From Calidifontibacter indicus (lineage in GTDB: Bacteria > Actinomycetota > Actinomycetes > Actinomycetales > Dermatophilaceae), in contig NZ_QTUA01000001.1 in NCBI RefSeq assembly GCF_003386865.1, forward strand, positions 372,001 through 436,000: a stretch of DNA of 64,000 nt, read 5' to 3'. Position 1 is the first letter of the stretch. Every line of letters begins with the position of its first letter. Position numbers and translations under genes: made by a program. Below, in pieces: positions 23,266-31,987 of the stretch. The notes beneath the pieces were generated by a model that ran no database searches, was not told where the DNA came from, and saw nothing but the letters and a program-made list of their open reading frames with translations.

Positions 23266-24956
23266 CGGGCCACCTCCGGGCTGCTCGGTGCGCTGGGGGT
23301 CACTGCGCCAGGGGTCACTGCGCTGGGCTGCAGCGCGATGCGATGGTCGGCGCGTGCGACGAGCTCTTCGTCGTGGGTGACCGCGACCACCGGACGCAGG
23401 GTGGCCAGCGCGACGATCACCTCACGCAACTCGTCCGCCGAGCGCGGATCGAGGTGGGCGGTGGGCTCGTCGACCAGCAGGAGATCGGCGTCGCTCAACC
23501 AGGCGCGGGTGAGTGCGAGCTTGGCCCGCTGGCCGGCGGAGAGACCGAAACCGTTGTCGCCCAGTGATGTTTCGAGGCCGTCGGGCAGGTCGCGCAGCAC
23601 GGCGTCGAAGCCGGTGGCGGCGAGCGCCGCGGCCAATCGGGAGTCGTCGGACACCCCGAAGAGGAGGTTCTGCCGCACGGTCATCGGCGCGATGAACGGG
23701 GTCTGCGTGACCAGGTGTGACCGGACGGCGGGCACCGATCCGGCCGACGGTGTGCGCAGGCCGGCGATGAGTTCGAGCAGGGTCGTCTTGCCGCACCCGG
23801 ACGGTCCGACGAGCGCAGTGAGCCCCGGCCGGACGGTGAACGACAGGTCGTCGATCACGGCGCGGTCGGTGCCCGGGTAGTGGTAGCCGAGGTGGTCGAC
23901 GCGCAGGTCGCTCGAGGCGTCGCCGGGTAGTGCAAACCCCGGTTCGGGGGCCTCGGGTAGTGCAAACCGCGCCGTATTGCCCGCGGTCTGCACTACATCG
24001 CCGCCCCCAACCGCGGTTTGGGCTACCCCGTCGGCCGGCAACAGCGCCTCGATCGCCTCGGCACCGTCGGCGGCCGCGTGGAACTCCTGCCCAACCCGAC
24101 GAATCGGCCAATACGCCTCGGGCGCAAGCAGAATCGCAGTCAGCGCGACGCCGAGACCGAGGTCGCCCCAGGCCAGCCGCATGCCGGTCCAGACCGCGAC
24201 GATAGCAACCGAGATGGTCGCCAGCAGTTCCAGCGCGGCCGAGCTCAGGAAGGCGATGCGCAGCGTCCGCACCGTGGCGATGCGGTGCCGGTCGCCGACG
24301 GCGCTGACCTGCTCGGCCTGGTGTTCGGCGCGTCCGTAGGAGACGAGCGTCGGCAGCCCGCGCATGACGTCGAGGAAGTGGCCGGCGAGGCGGGTCTGGG
24401 TCTGCCAGCGGCGCTGGGTGGCGTCCTGGGTGAACCGGCCGATGAGCGCGGCGAACACCGGCAGCAACGGCAGCGTCGCCAGCACGATCAGCGCGCTCGA
24501 CCAGTCGACGAACAGCAGGCAGAGCACCGCCAGCGGGGGCACGACGGCCGCCGCCACCAGCGACGGCAGGTAGCGCGCGACGTACGGCTCGACCGAGCTG
24601 GCGCCGTGGGTGGCCACCGTCATCAGCGATGCGGTGTCGGGCCGCTGGTCGGCCGGGGCCGCCAGCATGCGGCGCAGGTAGTCGGCGCGCAGGGCGCCGG
24701 AGATGCGGGTGGCCGCCCACGAGGCGACCTGCTCGGTGGCCAGGGCGAGCACGCCCCGCACCACGAACACGACGACCACCGCGAGCGCCGGCCCACCGAG
24801 CGACTGGCTGCGCACCAGGGCCACCACCAGCGCCGCGATCGCGAACGCCGAGGCGATGGCCGCGACCCCCGACAGGCCGCCGAGCACACCGAGCACCAGC
24901 ACCGGCACTCGGGTTGCCGGCACCTGCTTGACCAGCCGGGGGTCGAAGGGCTTCAT
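23262..24956 (-). CDS. cydD: thiol reductant ABC exporter subunit CydD
   Basis: A 564-residue partner of CydC. The N-terminal six-helix domain includes GALRADYLRRMLAAPADQRP; the ATPase domain has LVGPSGCGKTTLLELIAGL (Walker A), LSAGQRAKLALTRAWL (signature) and LLLVDEPTAHLD (Walker B). Between the two domains, about 35 residues of Ala/Gly/Pro-rich sequence (QTAVGGGDVVQTAGNTAR and onward) are encoded by a nested palindromic DNA element at 23924-24030 that is not part of the ordinary linker. The ATG at 24956 overlaps the cydB stop (ATGA). The long open frame upstream is only a cydB shadow. Confidence 0.93.
   Translation of the reverse strand: MKPFDPRLVKQVPATRVPVLVLGVLGGLSGVAAIASAFAIAALVVALVRSQSLGGPALAVVVVFVVRGVLALATEQVASWAATRISGALRADYLRRMLAAPADQRPDTASLMTVATHGASSVEPYVARYLPSLVAAAVVPPLAVLCLLFVDWSSALIVLATLPLLPVFAALIGRFTQDATQRRWQTQTRLAGHFLDVMRGLPTLVSYGRAEHQAEQVSAVGDRHRIATVRTLRIAFLSSAALELLATISVAIVAVWTGMRLAWGDLGLGVALTAILLAPEAYWPIRRVGQEFHAAADGAEAIEALLPADGVAQTAVGGGDVVQTAGNTARFALPEAPEPGFALPGDASSDLRVDHLGYHYPGTDRAVIDDLSFTVRPGLTALVGPSGCGKTTLLELIAGLRTPSAGSVPAVRSHLVTQTPFIAPMTVRQNLLFGVSDDSRLAAALAATGFDAVLRDLPDGLETSLGDNGFGLSAGQRAKLALTRAWLSDADLLLVDEPTAHLDPRSADELREVIVALATLRPVVAVTHDEELVARADHRIALQPSAVTPGAVTPSAPSSPEVAR
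23924..24030. repeat. palindromic element inside cydD
   Basis: The inner inverted repeat pairs GTAGTGCAAACCGCG (23958-23972) with CGCGGTCTGCACTAC (23982-23996), one mismatch in 15. The outer pairs CGGGTAGTGCAAACC (24-38 of 23900s) with GGTTTGGGCTACCCCG (24015-24030), imperfectly. CGGGTAGTGCAA also occurs at 329-340 in an intergenic region. The element keeps the cydD frame open. Confidence 0.7.
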
Positions 24957-26029
24957 CGCAATTCCACCTGCTCGCCGGAGTGCACACCCTTGAGCGGGTC
25001 GACCGCCGGCGGGATGTGGTCGACCGAGATGCGGCGACGGAACACCCAGTAGTTCCACGCGGTGTAGGCGATCGCGATCGGGGTGAACACCACCGCGGCA
25101 CCGGTCATGATCTGCAACGTGAGGTGCGAGCTGGCCGCCTCGCTGACCGTGAGGTCCCACTTGCTGTCGGTGCTGCTGGGCATCACGTTCGGGTAGAGGG
25201 CCAGGAAGTAGGTGGCGACGGCCATCGCCCAGGTGACGGTGCTGCCGATGAACGCCAGCCCCTCCTTGCCCTTCAGGTTGAACCAGATCGCCGCGAGCAA
25301 CGCGACGGCCGCGATCGCGGTGGTGATCCACGACGAAACCTTGCCGTGCTCGATGCCCACCCACAGCAGCAGCACCACGGCGAGGACGGCGGTGACCAGG
25401 CCGACGCGGGTGGCCAGTGCGCGCGACCGGGCGCGGATCTCGTCGGTGGTCTTCAGCGCGATGAAGTGGAAGCCGTGGGTCAGCGAGAGGCCGACGAACA
25501 CGAAGCCTCCGAGCAGGCTGATCGGGTTGAGCAACGTGAACAGGTTGCCGGTGAAGATGTACTCGTTGTGCACATCACGGGTGATCGGCACACCGTGCAC
25601 GATGTTGGTCAGCGCGACGCCGAGCAGCAACGGCGGCAGCACCGAACCGATGATGATGCACAGGTCCCATCCGCGGCGCCACGCGTCCGAATCGCGCTTG
25701 TGGCGGTATTCGAAGCCCATGTTGCGCACGATGAGCGCCACGAGGATGAGCAGCAGCGCCAGGTAGAAGCCGCTGAACATCGTGCCGTACCAGGCGGGGA
25801 AGGCGGCGAAGGTCGCGCCGCCGGCGGTGAGCAGCCACACCTCGTTGCCGTCCCAGAACGGGCCGATGGTGTTGAGCAGCACACGGCGTCGCTTGTCGGT
25901 GTCTTCCTTGTCCTTGCCCTTGCCGAGCAACGGCAACGACATGCCGACCCCGAAGTCGAACCCTTCGAGCACGAAGTAGCCCGTCCACAGGACGCCGATG
26001 ATGATGAACCAGAGCGTTTCGAGAGTCAT
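24953..26029 (-). CDS. cydB: cytochrome bd ubiquinol/menaquinol oxidase subunit II
   Basis: A 358-residue integral membrane subunit of the bd-type terminal oxidase, which reduces oxygen to water with quinol. The N-terminal WTGYFVLEGFDFGVGMSLPLL is the hallmark, followed by NTIGPFWDGNEVWLLTAGGATFAAFP, and about eight to nine membrane helices. It lies 21 bases after cydA, and its stop overlaps the cydD start. RBS is the AGGGA stretch upstream of ATG 26029. Confidence 0.96.
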   Translation of the reverse strand: MTLETLWFIIIGVLWTGYFVLEGFDFGVGMSLPLLGKGKDKEDTDKRRRVLLNTIGPFWDGNEVWLLTAGGATFAAFPAWYGTMFSGFYLALLLILVALIVRNMGFEYRHKRDSDAWRRGWDLCIIIGSVLPPLLLGVALTNIVHGVPITRDVHNEYIFTGNLFTLLNPISLLGGFVFVGLSLTHGFHFIALKTTDEIRARSRALATRVGLVTAVLAVVLLLWVGIEHGKVSSWITTAIAAVALLAAIWFNLKGKEGLAFIGSTVTWAMAVATYFLALYPNVMPSSTDSKWDLTVSEAASSHLTLQIMTGAAVVFTPIAIAYTAWNYWVFRRRISVDHIPPAVDPLKGVHSGEQVELR

Positions 26030-26050
26030 GTCAAAATCCCTTTCGCGCGA

Positions 26051-27493
26051 TCAGTAGGCGAACGCCAGCTGGTCGTCGTCCGCGAGCTGTTTGGGTTCTT
26101 CGAAGGGTTCGGCGCCCTTCTTGATGTAGTCGAGGTAGAGCTTCACCTCGATGACGGCGAGCACCGCGTAGAGCAGCGTGTAGACGGTCAGCGAGATCGC
26201 CACCTCGGTGACCGACGCCGCGGTCGACAGGCCGGTCTGCGTGGTCATCACGCCGTAGACCAGCCACGGCTGGCGTCCGATCTCGGTGAAGATCCACCCG
26301 AAGCTGTTGGCGAACACCGGTGAGAACGGGGCGAGTACGGCCACCCAGAGCACCCACTTGCTGGTGGGGGTGGCACCCTTGCGGGTCACCCAGAGCACCA
26401 GGGCGGCGGCGCCCATCGCGAAGAAGCCGAGCCCCATCATGAAGCGGAACGACCAGTACGACCCCGGGATGTTCGGCACATAGCTCGACGGGCTGATGTA
26501 CTCCGCCGGGATGCCGTACTCCTTGTTCTTCTCCGCGATCGCGGCGGGGAGTTCGCGGCGCAGGTCGTTGATGCCCTCGACCTTGCCGTTGAAGTCGCCG
26601 GTCGCCAGGAACGACAGCACCCGCGGGACGGTGACCGCGAACTTCTCCTGCGAACCGTCCAGTGATCCGATGGTGAAGGCGGAGAAGCTCGCCGGCTGCT
26701 CGGTCTCGTAGAGCGCCTCGGCGGCCGCCATCTTCATCGGCTGCACCTCGGTCATGATCTTGCCCTGCACGTCGCCGGTGATCAGGATGGCGACGCTCGC
26801 CACGAGCGTCACCCAGGCGCCGACCCGGGCGCCCTTGCGGTACATGTTGCGGTCCTCTGCGACACGTCCCTTCATCAGCTTCCACAGGGCCACACCCATC
26901 ACCATCGCGCCACCGGTCATGTACGCCGCGGCCACGACGTGCGGGAAGGTGACCAGCTGCACCTTGTTCATCAGCACCGCGACGAAGTCGGTGAGCACGG
27001 CGCGGTTCTTGGTGGCGTCGTAGGAGAAGCCGACCGGGTTCTGCATGAAGGAGTTCGCCGCGAGGATGAAGTAGGCCGACAGCACGGTGCCGATGTGCAC
27101 CAGCCAGATGCACATGACGTGCAGCTTCTCCGGGATACGCCCCCACCCGAAGATCCAGAGGCCGAGGAAGGTCGACTCCATGAAGAAGGCGAGCAACGCC
27201 TCGAAGGCCAGCGGGGCGCCGAAGATGTCACCGACGAACCGGCTGTAGGCCGACCAGTTCATGCCGAACTGGAACTCCTGCACGATGCCGGTGACCAGGC
27301 CCAGCGCGAAGTTGATCGTGAAGAGCTTGCCGAAGAACTTCGCCAGCCGCAGCCACTCCGGGTTGCGGGTGCGCAGCCAGGCGGTGTGGAAGCCGGCGAC
27401 AACGGCCGACATGCCGATGGTGATCGGCACGAAGAGGAAGTGGTAGACGGTGGTGATGGCGAACTGCCATCTCGCCAGGTCGAGCGCATCCAC
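26051..27493 (-). CDS. cydA: cytochrome bd ubiquinol/menaquinol oxidase subunit I
   Basis: A 480-residue haem-carrying subunit of the bd oxidase. H18 in TTVYHFLFVPITIG is the axial ligand position for haem b595; PLAFEALLAFFMESTFLGLW holds the conserved glutamates near the haem pair; KVQLVTFPHVVAAAYMTGGA carries the haem b558 histidine; GRQPWLVYGVMTTQTGLS is the typical late signature. The Q-loop is of the short type. It is a high-affinity oxidase used at low oxygen or when the cytochrome bc1-aa3 route is blocked. GTG 27493 has AGGAG seven bases upstream, so the longer open frame to 27583 is not used. First gene of cydABDC-blaI. Confidence 0.96.
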   Translation of the reverse strand: MDALDLARWQFAITTVYHFLFVPITIGMSAVVAGFHTAWLRTRNPEWLRLAKFFGKLFTINFALGLVTGIVQEFQFGMNWSAYSRFVGDIFGAPLAFEALLAFFMESTFLGLWIFGWGRIPEKLHVMCIWLVHIGTVLSAYFILAANSFMQNPVGFSYDATKNRAVLTDFVAVLMNKVQLVTFPHVVAAAYMTGGAMVMGVALWKLMKGRVAEDRNMYRKGARVGAWVTLVASVAILITGDVQGKIMTEVQPMKMAAAEALYETEQPASFSAFTIGSLDGSQEKFAVTVPRVLSFLATGDFNGKVEGINDLRRELPAAIAEKNKEYGIPAEYISPSSYVPNIPGSYWSFRFMMGLGFFAMGAAALVLWVTRKGATPTSKWVLWVAVLAPFSPVFANSFGWIFTEIGRQPWLVYGVMTTQTGLSTAASVTEVAISLTVYTLLYAVLAVIEVKLYLDYIKKGAEPFEEPKQLADDDQLAFAY

Positions 27494-27552
27494 GCGGTGA
27501 CTCCTGATAGGTGTGCACGGGCCGGCACGGGTTCTCCCGCGTCGCGCGGTTG

Positions 27553-27583
27553 ATACTACTCTCCGTCGTACTACCAGTGGCAA
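27553..27583 (-). promoter_or_regulatory. candidate cydA promoter with GTAGTA repeats
   Basis: On the minus strand, TTGCCA (27583-27578) and TAGTAT (27558-27553) are spaced by 19 bases. Two GTAGTA elements overlap this region, and TACGAC..GTAGTA forms an imperfect dyad. BlaI-type repressors often bind TACTAC/GTAGTA dyads, so control by the operon's own BlaI is possible but unproven. Confidence 0.4.
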
Positions 27584-27588
27584 ATAGT

Positions 27589-27759
27589 TGCCCGCTCTCC
27601 CCGCTGGCCCTGGTGATGGGCGAGCTCGGCACCCGCCAGCCGATCGGCCAGTTGATGATCGACCTCGCTGCCGAGTCGGTGCTCGGCGCGGTGATCGCGA
27701 TCGTTGCGCTCAGCGCGATCCCCGAACGGGTGCCCGCACCTGAGACGATCGGCGGGTGA
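27589..27759 (+). pseudogene. C-terminal remnant of a membrane protein
   Basis: The frame reads LSPLALVMGELGTRQPIGQL then LAAESVLGAVIAIVALSAI with one complete membrane helix, and its stop TGA overlaps the next gene's GTG. Placement and coupling suggest the tail of a longer membrane gene; it resembles aromatic-acid exporter (FUSC-like) ends, but that is tentative. Its N-terminal part is missing because the cydA promoter region lies directly upstream. Confidence 0.4.
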
Positions 27760-28319
27760 CCACGTCCACCGATCTGCACCGCATCGCGGTCTTCTGCGCC
27801 TCGCGCCCCGGCCTCGACGACGCCCTGACCAAGGCCGCGTACGACGCCGGCCACTGGCTCGCCTCGCACGGGATCGGGGTGGTCTACGGCGGCGGGGGCA
27901 GTGGCTTGATGGGGTCGGTCTCCAGCGGTGCACTCGATGCCGGCGGCGAGGTCATCGGAGTGATCCCCCAGTCGATGATCGACCGCGAGTGGGGGCGGCA
28001 CGACATTACCGAACTGCACGTCGTCGACACGATGCACGAGCGCAAGGCGCTGATGGCGCAGTACGCCGACGCGTTCCTGGTGCTGCCGGGCGGGCTCGGC
28101 ACGCTCGAGGAGTTCTTCGAGGTGTGGACGTGGCGCACGCTCGGCTATCACGACAAGCCGATCGGGCTGCTCGACATCGGTGACTTCTGGCAGCCGACGC
28201 TCGCCGCGGTGCAGGCGATGGTGGCGCAGGACTTCATCGCCGACCGCACGCTGGCCGATCTGGCGGTGGGCACCACGATGGACGAAGTGGTCGAGAATCT
28301 GCGCCGCAAGGCGCGCTAG
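27756..28319 (+). CDS. LOG family protein (TIGR00730 Rossmann fold)
   Basis: A 187-residue Rossmann-fold protein of the LONELY GUY family, which hydrolyses nucleoside 5'-monophosphates (in plants and mycobacteria, cytokinin riboside monophosphates) to the free base and ribose-5-phosphate. Motifs: AVFCASRPG at the N-terminus, GVVYGGGGSGLMG, MHERKALMAQYADAFLVLPGG and GTLEEFFEVWTW; PGGxGTxxE is the active-site signature. GTG 27756 starts four bases before the preceding stop. Bacterial substrates are often unknown, so cytokinin production is not implied. Confidence 0.9.
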   Translation: MTTSTDLHRIAVFCASRPGLDDALTKAAYDAGHWLASHGIGVVYGGGGSGLMGSVSSGALDAGGEVIGVIPQSMIDREWGRHDITELHVVDTMHERKALMAQYADAFLVLPGGLGTLEEFFEVWTWRTLGYHDKPIGLLDIGDFWQPTLAAVQAMVAQDFIADRTLADLAVGTTMDEVVENLRRKAR

Positions 28320-28444
28320 CGGACGGCCCGCGGCCGCGCCACGATCAGCGCAGCGTCGCGGGCCGCCGCGACTCCGCCCCGGCCTCCGGCCGAGCGAACG
28401 GTCCGACCCCCAGCCGGGGGCCGGGCCGTATGGCCTGTATGGGC

Positions 28445-29126
28445 CTAGACCGCAGTCCTCGGCTGATTGCCTCGCAGGGCGAGGAAGGCCATGCGGTAGC
28501 CGAGGTCGTCGGTGAGAGCCGCGTTCAAGGCGACCTGCACGGTCGCGGCCGGGACGGTGTTGTTCGCGTGGTAAGCGATGATCCATGCCATCGTCCAGAA
28601 AGGTGCCCAGTGCCTTGCGGCCATCCGTGCACCCGCTTGGCGCAGCGCGTCCACGATGACCGGGTAGCCGACGCGGCTGGCAGCCTCGCGGACCGGGTGG
28701 GAGGGTCCGTGCATGCGGCCGTCCTTGACTTCGGTTGTGAGGCAGTCGCGCAACTCCTTGTCAGTGAGGGCGGTCGCCAGCTCGGCGAGCCGCTCGTCGT
28801 CGGCCGTGGCGCCCTCGATGAGGCCGAAGTAGGTGGCGACGGCGTCGAGGCGGTTGGCGCGGGCTCGACGGTGCCGGTGCCGGTCTACTCGGCGATCAGG
28901 ATCAGCTCGTGCATCGGGATGGGGGAGCCAGTCTGACGTGGGCGCGCATGACGTACGGGTCCGCCTCATCGGCCGGGGGGCGGTCTCCCCATTCGCTGCA
29001 GCGGTGAACGCGTTACCGGTGACGACAAAGGCGAACACGTCAACCCCAACCGTGTTTGCAGCCGCGACCATCGTCTCGATCGCCGCCGAGACGTCTCGCG
29101 CTGAGCGAAATTCCAGATCGCGACGA
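28445..29126 (-). pseudogene. degenerate ORF, possibly DUF4192-like
   Basis: The C-terminal ~125 residues (LDAVATYFGLIEGATADDER ... WAPFWTMAWIIAYHANN) read like a real alpha-helical protein and faintly resemble the C-terminal part of DUF4192 proteins. The N-terminal piece (SAAIETMVAAANTVGVDVFA) also looks real. Between them, ~28860-28960, the frame gives Arg/Pro-rich nonsense, whereas other frames give plausible peptides (MHELILIAE then a stop; YVMRAHVRLAPP). Two compensating frameshifts are the simplest reading. There is no clear start codon with a ribosome site. Confidence 0.4.
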
Positions 29127-29218
29127 TGAGGCCGTCATGCTCTGCCGATTGTGGACAGGGTCTCTACTGGCGTGTACGTTGCCCGTTATTCGCACTCTCT
29201 AAGGGTCAGGGGGACCAA

Positions 29219-29728
29219 ATGAAGAGGATCTCAAAACGTTCACTTGCGGCCGGGGCAGCAGTCGCGTTCCTTCTGGGCGCTGCACCATCAGCATCGGCCC
29301 CATCCGCTCGGAAACGATTCAGTAGACGGTGGGGAGATTAGATACGAAACTATACTGTTTATGACAGCGTACTTTCGTACTCCATCAACTCTTGGAACGC
29401 CCTTGGAAGGATCCCAATTCGGCTTGACACTTGGTCGACGGTTTCCGACCTTCAGATCGGTGACGTGCGCGATCCAGCTGCAGGCTGGGATGCATATTGG
29501 TCTCCGCGCGTTGGAGCCGATCAGATCAACTTCAACCGTTCCCACATGGATGGGTATACGGACTGGCAGAGGAAGAGTGTCGCTACGCACGAGCTTGGTC
29601 ACGCCCTAGGACTGGCCGATCACTACTCGACCTACCTCTACGACGTGATGTGGGGATACACCGACTCCCGCAAGGCGTCTGTGCCGTATGCCCATGACCA
29701 GGCCACCTACTACTCGCTCTGGGGATGA
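29219..29728 (+). pseudogene. metzincin-type secreted metalloprotease with an in-frame stop
   Basis: ATG 29219 starts a signal peptide (MKRISKRSLAAGAAVAFLLG ... SASA). A TAG at 29339-29341 then interrupts the frame, and the same frame continues with IRNYTVYDSVLSYSINSWNA and ends in the catalytic zinc motif ATHELGHALGLADHYS with a Met-turn YDVMWG. This is the snapalysin/matrixin fold (HExxHxxGxxDH). Without read-through the secreted enzyme cannot be made. Base composition is visibly less GC-rich than the neighbours, which suggests acquired DNA. Its probable operon partner is the lipoprotein four bases downstream. Confidence 0.75.
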
Positions 29729-29732
29729 TGAG

Positions 29733-30269
29733 ATGAACATTCAACGCACCACCCTCGTGATCGCCCTTGCTGCGGCCACGTCGCTCACCGCCTCCGCCTG
29801 TTCCCAGGGCTCTGGCGAAGATCAGGCATCCGGACCTACAAAGACAGCTCACTTGAGTCACAGTTTCGACGTCACGGATCAGAGGGCAGTCGCAGGATGG
29901 AGCGACCGCATCTTCGTCGGCACGGTCGAGGCCAAAACCGGTAGCAAGTCCAGGGTCAAGGACCTTCCGGCCGGCCAGTGGAAGGTCCGAGTGAAGGAAA
30001 CCATTAAGGGGCCACAGCTTCAGGTCCAGACCGTTTCGCAGACGGGTGGCAAGGACGCGGATGGCACAGTGATCCTGATGGACGGCGACCCCATCCTGGT
30101 GAAGGGAAAGACCTACATCTTCGCGGGCCGGTACGATCCCCGCACAGACACCGTGGTCGTCGTGTCCAAGTACGGGGACGTCCCCGTCTCCGATGTCGCC
30201 GACACCAAGGTGAATGCCATGAAGGCATCGGCGAAGAACCCCAAGGCGGTTCACAAGCCGGCGATCTAG
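29733..30269 (+). CDS. small lipoprotein of unknown function
   Basis: A 178-residue protein with a lipoprotein signal peptide (MNIQRTTLVIALAAATSLTA then SAC-S), so it should be lipid-anchored at the outer face of the membrane. The mature part is beta-rich (IFVGTVEAKTGSKSRVKDLP, WKVRVKETIKG, TYIFAGRYDP), a pattern seen in small OB- or immunoglobulin-like secreted proteins. I do not recognise a family. It begins four bases after the broken protease gene, with GGGGATGATGAG upstream, and ends at a strong terminator. A role linked to the protease, such as inhibitor or chaperone, is only a guess. Confidence 0.8.
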   Translation: MNIQRTTLVIALAAATSLTASACSQGSGEDQASGPTKTAHLSHSFDVTDQRAVAGWSDRIFVGTVEAKTGSKSRVKDLPAGQWKVRVKETIKGPQLQVQTVSQTGGKDADGTVILMDGDPILVKGKTYIFAGRYDPRTDTVVVVSKYGDVPVSDVADTKVNAMKASAKNPKAVHKPAI

Positions 30270-30277
30270 ACATCTTC

Positions 30278-30320
30278 AGCCTGTGATGCCGAGGGGGTTG
30301 ATGTCTCGGCATCACAGGCT
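30278..30320 (+). terminator. terminator of the protease-lipoprotein unit
   Basis: A perfect 16-bp stem (AGCCTGTGATGCCGAG / CTCGGCATCACAGGCT) with an 11-nt loop and TGTGT after it. The IS element is inserted 10 bases downstream. Confidence 0.85.
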
Positions 30321-30334
30321 TGTGTCAGGTCTAG

Positions 30335-31987
30335 CCCGGATCGTTCACGGTGCCGCGGAGTGATCGGCGCGTAGAAACACGGAAGTGCCTGCCCAGCAGG
30401 GGAAACTTGGACTTGCGACGGTTCAAGATCTTCAGCTTGGAAGGCACTCCGTAGGTGAAGCGTACTTTGTGGTCCAGTGGGTTGTCCGTGTCCGGTGATG
30501 GTGTCGGCGTGGTGGCCCACGCGGGGAGTGTCGGACTTCGTCTGTTGGCCGACCGAACCGGCCTGACGGGTGGTCTCGCCGCAGCGATGGCGCGCCACTC
30601 GTTCACCCCGGTCCACGACCGTGGCCGGGTCCTGGTCGATGTCGCGGTGATGATCGCTGATGGTGGTGAGGCGATCGCCGACATCGACGTGCTGCGTCAC
30701 CAGTCGTGCGTGCTCGGTCCGGTCGCCTCGCCACCGACGGTGTGGCGCACCTTGGACGAAGTCACGCCCGGTCGGCTGAAGAAGATCGCCATCGCGCGGG
30801 CACGCACCCGCCGCCACGTGTGGGCCCACCTGCCTGGTGGGGTGCCCGCAAGCCAGGTCGCCGGGACCGATCTCGGTGCCACCGTCGTGCTCGACGTGGA
30901 CGCCACGATCGTGATCACCCACTCCGAGAAACAGAACGCTGCGGCCACGTTCAAACGGACCTTCGGGTTCCACCCGCTCGGCGTATGGTGCGACAACACC
31001 AGCGAGTTCCTCGCGGCGAAACTACGGGCCGGGAACGCCGGGTCGAACACGACAGCCGATCACATCGAGGTCCTGACCGAGGCGATGGCCCAGATCCCCG
31101 GCACCCACCGTAAGAAGCTGTTGATCCGTTCCGATGGTGCGGGCGCATCCCATGGGCTGCTGGACTGGCTCACCGAACAAGGTCAGATCCGTGGCCGCAG
31201 CCTGGAGTACTCGATCGGATTCGCGGTCACCGAGAAGATCCGCGACGCGATCAGGCTGGTCCCGCAGCAGGTGTGGTCGCCCGCGACGAACGCGGACGGC
31301 GGGGTGCGCGAGGGTGGTGACGTCGCCGAACTGACCGGGCTGCTGGACCTGAGCGGTTGGCCGGCCGGGATGCGGGTGATCGTGCGCCGTGAACGGCCGC
31401 ATCCCGGTGCGCAGCTGTCGCTGTTCGAGGAGACCGACGGGTGGCGCTACCAAGCCTTCGTCACCAACACCAGCACCGGGCAGCTCGCGCTCCTCGAAGC
31501 GCGGCACCGGGCTCATGCCCGGGTCGAGGACCGGATCCGGCACGCCAAGGACACGGGCCTGGGTCGGTTCCCCTCGCGTGAGTTCGGCATCAACAGCGCG
31601 TGGTTGACGTTGACCATGATCGCGGCGGATCTGGTCGCCTGGACCCGCCTGATCGCGTTCACCGCCGACGCCGAGGTCCTGGCTACATGCGAACCGAAAG
31701 CGTTGCGGTACAGGCTTCTTCACGTCCCCGCCCGGCTCATCCACGGTCAGCGACGACGACGGTTGAAGATCGCTGAAACGTGGCCCTGGGCGGCCGCAAT
31801 CGTCGCGGTCTTCGCGAACATAGCCGCCATCCCGTGGCCAGCCTGACCCAACCCGTCCGCCCACGAGATCACCACCCGGAGAACCGCAGACCGGCAGCGC
31901 CAGCCGGCACCTCGTCATCCCCACGGACCATCACCGAGCGAACTCACGTAGCAACACCGTCGATCACGACCTCATGAAAGACCGGGG
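30335..31987 (+). mobile_element. IS1380-family insertion sequence, complete
   Basis: 1653 bp with terminal inverted repeats: CCCGGATCGTTCACG at the left end and, read inward, CCCCGGTCTTTCATG at the right, 11 of 15 matching. CTAG occurs directly outside both ends (30331-30334 and 31988-31991), a 4-bp target duplication. One transposase gene fills most of it. Length and structure fit IS1380 elements. It is inserted after a terminator, so no gene was disrupted. Confidence 0.85.
30455..31846 (+). CDS. IS1380 family transposase
   Basis: A 463-residue DDE transposase. Acidic residues fit the DDE triad: VVLDVDATIVITHSEKQNA (first Asp), LLIRSDGAGASHGLLDWL (second Asp), and a late Glu in ARVEDRIRHAKDTGLGRFPS, followed by NSAWLTLTMIAADLVAW. 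All parts are present with no frameshift, so the element may be active. GTG 30455 has GGAAGG upstream. Confidence 0.9.
   Translation: MKRTLWSSGLSVSGDGVGVVAHAGSVGLRLLADRTGLTGGLAAAMARHSFTPVHDRGRVLVDVAVMIADGGEAIADIDVLRHQSCVLGPVASPPTVWRTLDEVTPGRLKKIAIARARTRRHVWAHLPGGVPASQVAGTDLGATVVLDVDATIVITHSEKQNAAATFKRTFGFHPLGVWCDNTSEFLAAKLRAGNAGSNTTADHIEVLTEAMAQIPGTHRKKLLIRSDGAGASHGLLDWLTEQGQIRGRSLEYSIGFAVTEKIRDAIRLVPQQVWSPATNADGGVREGGDVAELTGLLDLSGWPAGMRVIVRRERPHPGAQLSLFEETDGWRYQAFVTNTSTGQLALLEARHRAHARVEDRIRHAKDTGLGRFPSREFGINSAWLTLTMIAADLVAWTRLIAFTADAEVLATCEPKALRYRLLHVPARLIHGQRRRRLKIAETWPWAAAIVAVFANIAAIPWPA

Noticed and set aside
29339-29341. TAG read-through or pyrrolysine insertion in the metzincin
   Set aside because: No pyrrolysine machinery is visible, and another gene (46242) has a TAG together with a large deletion, which points to decay.
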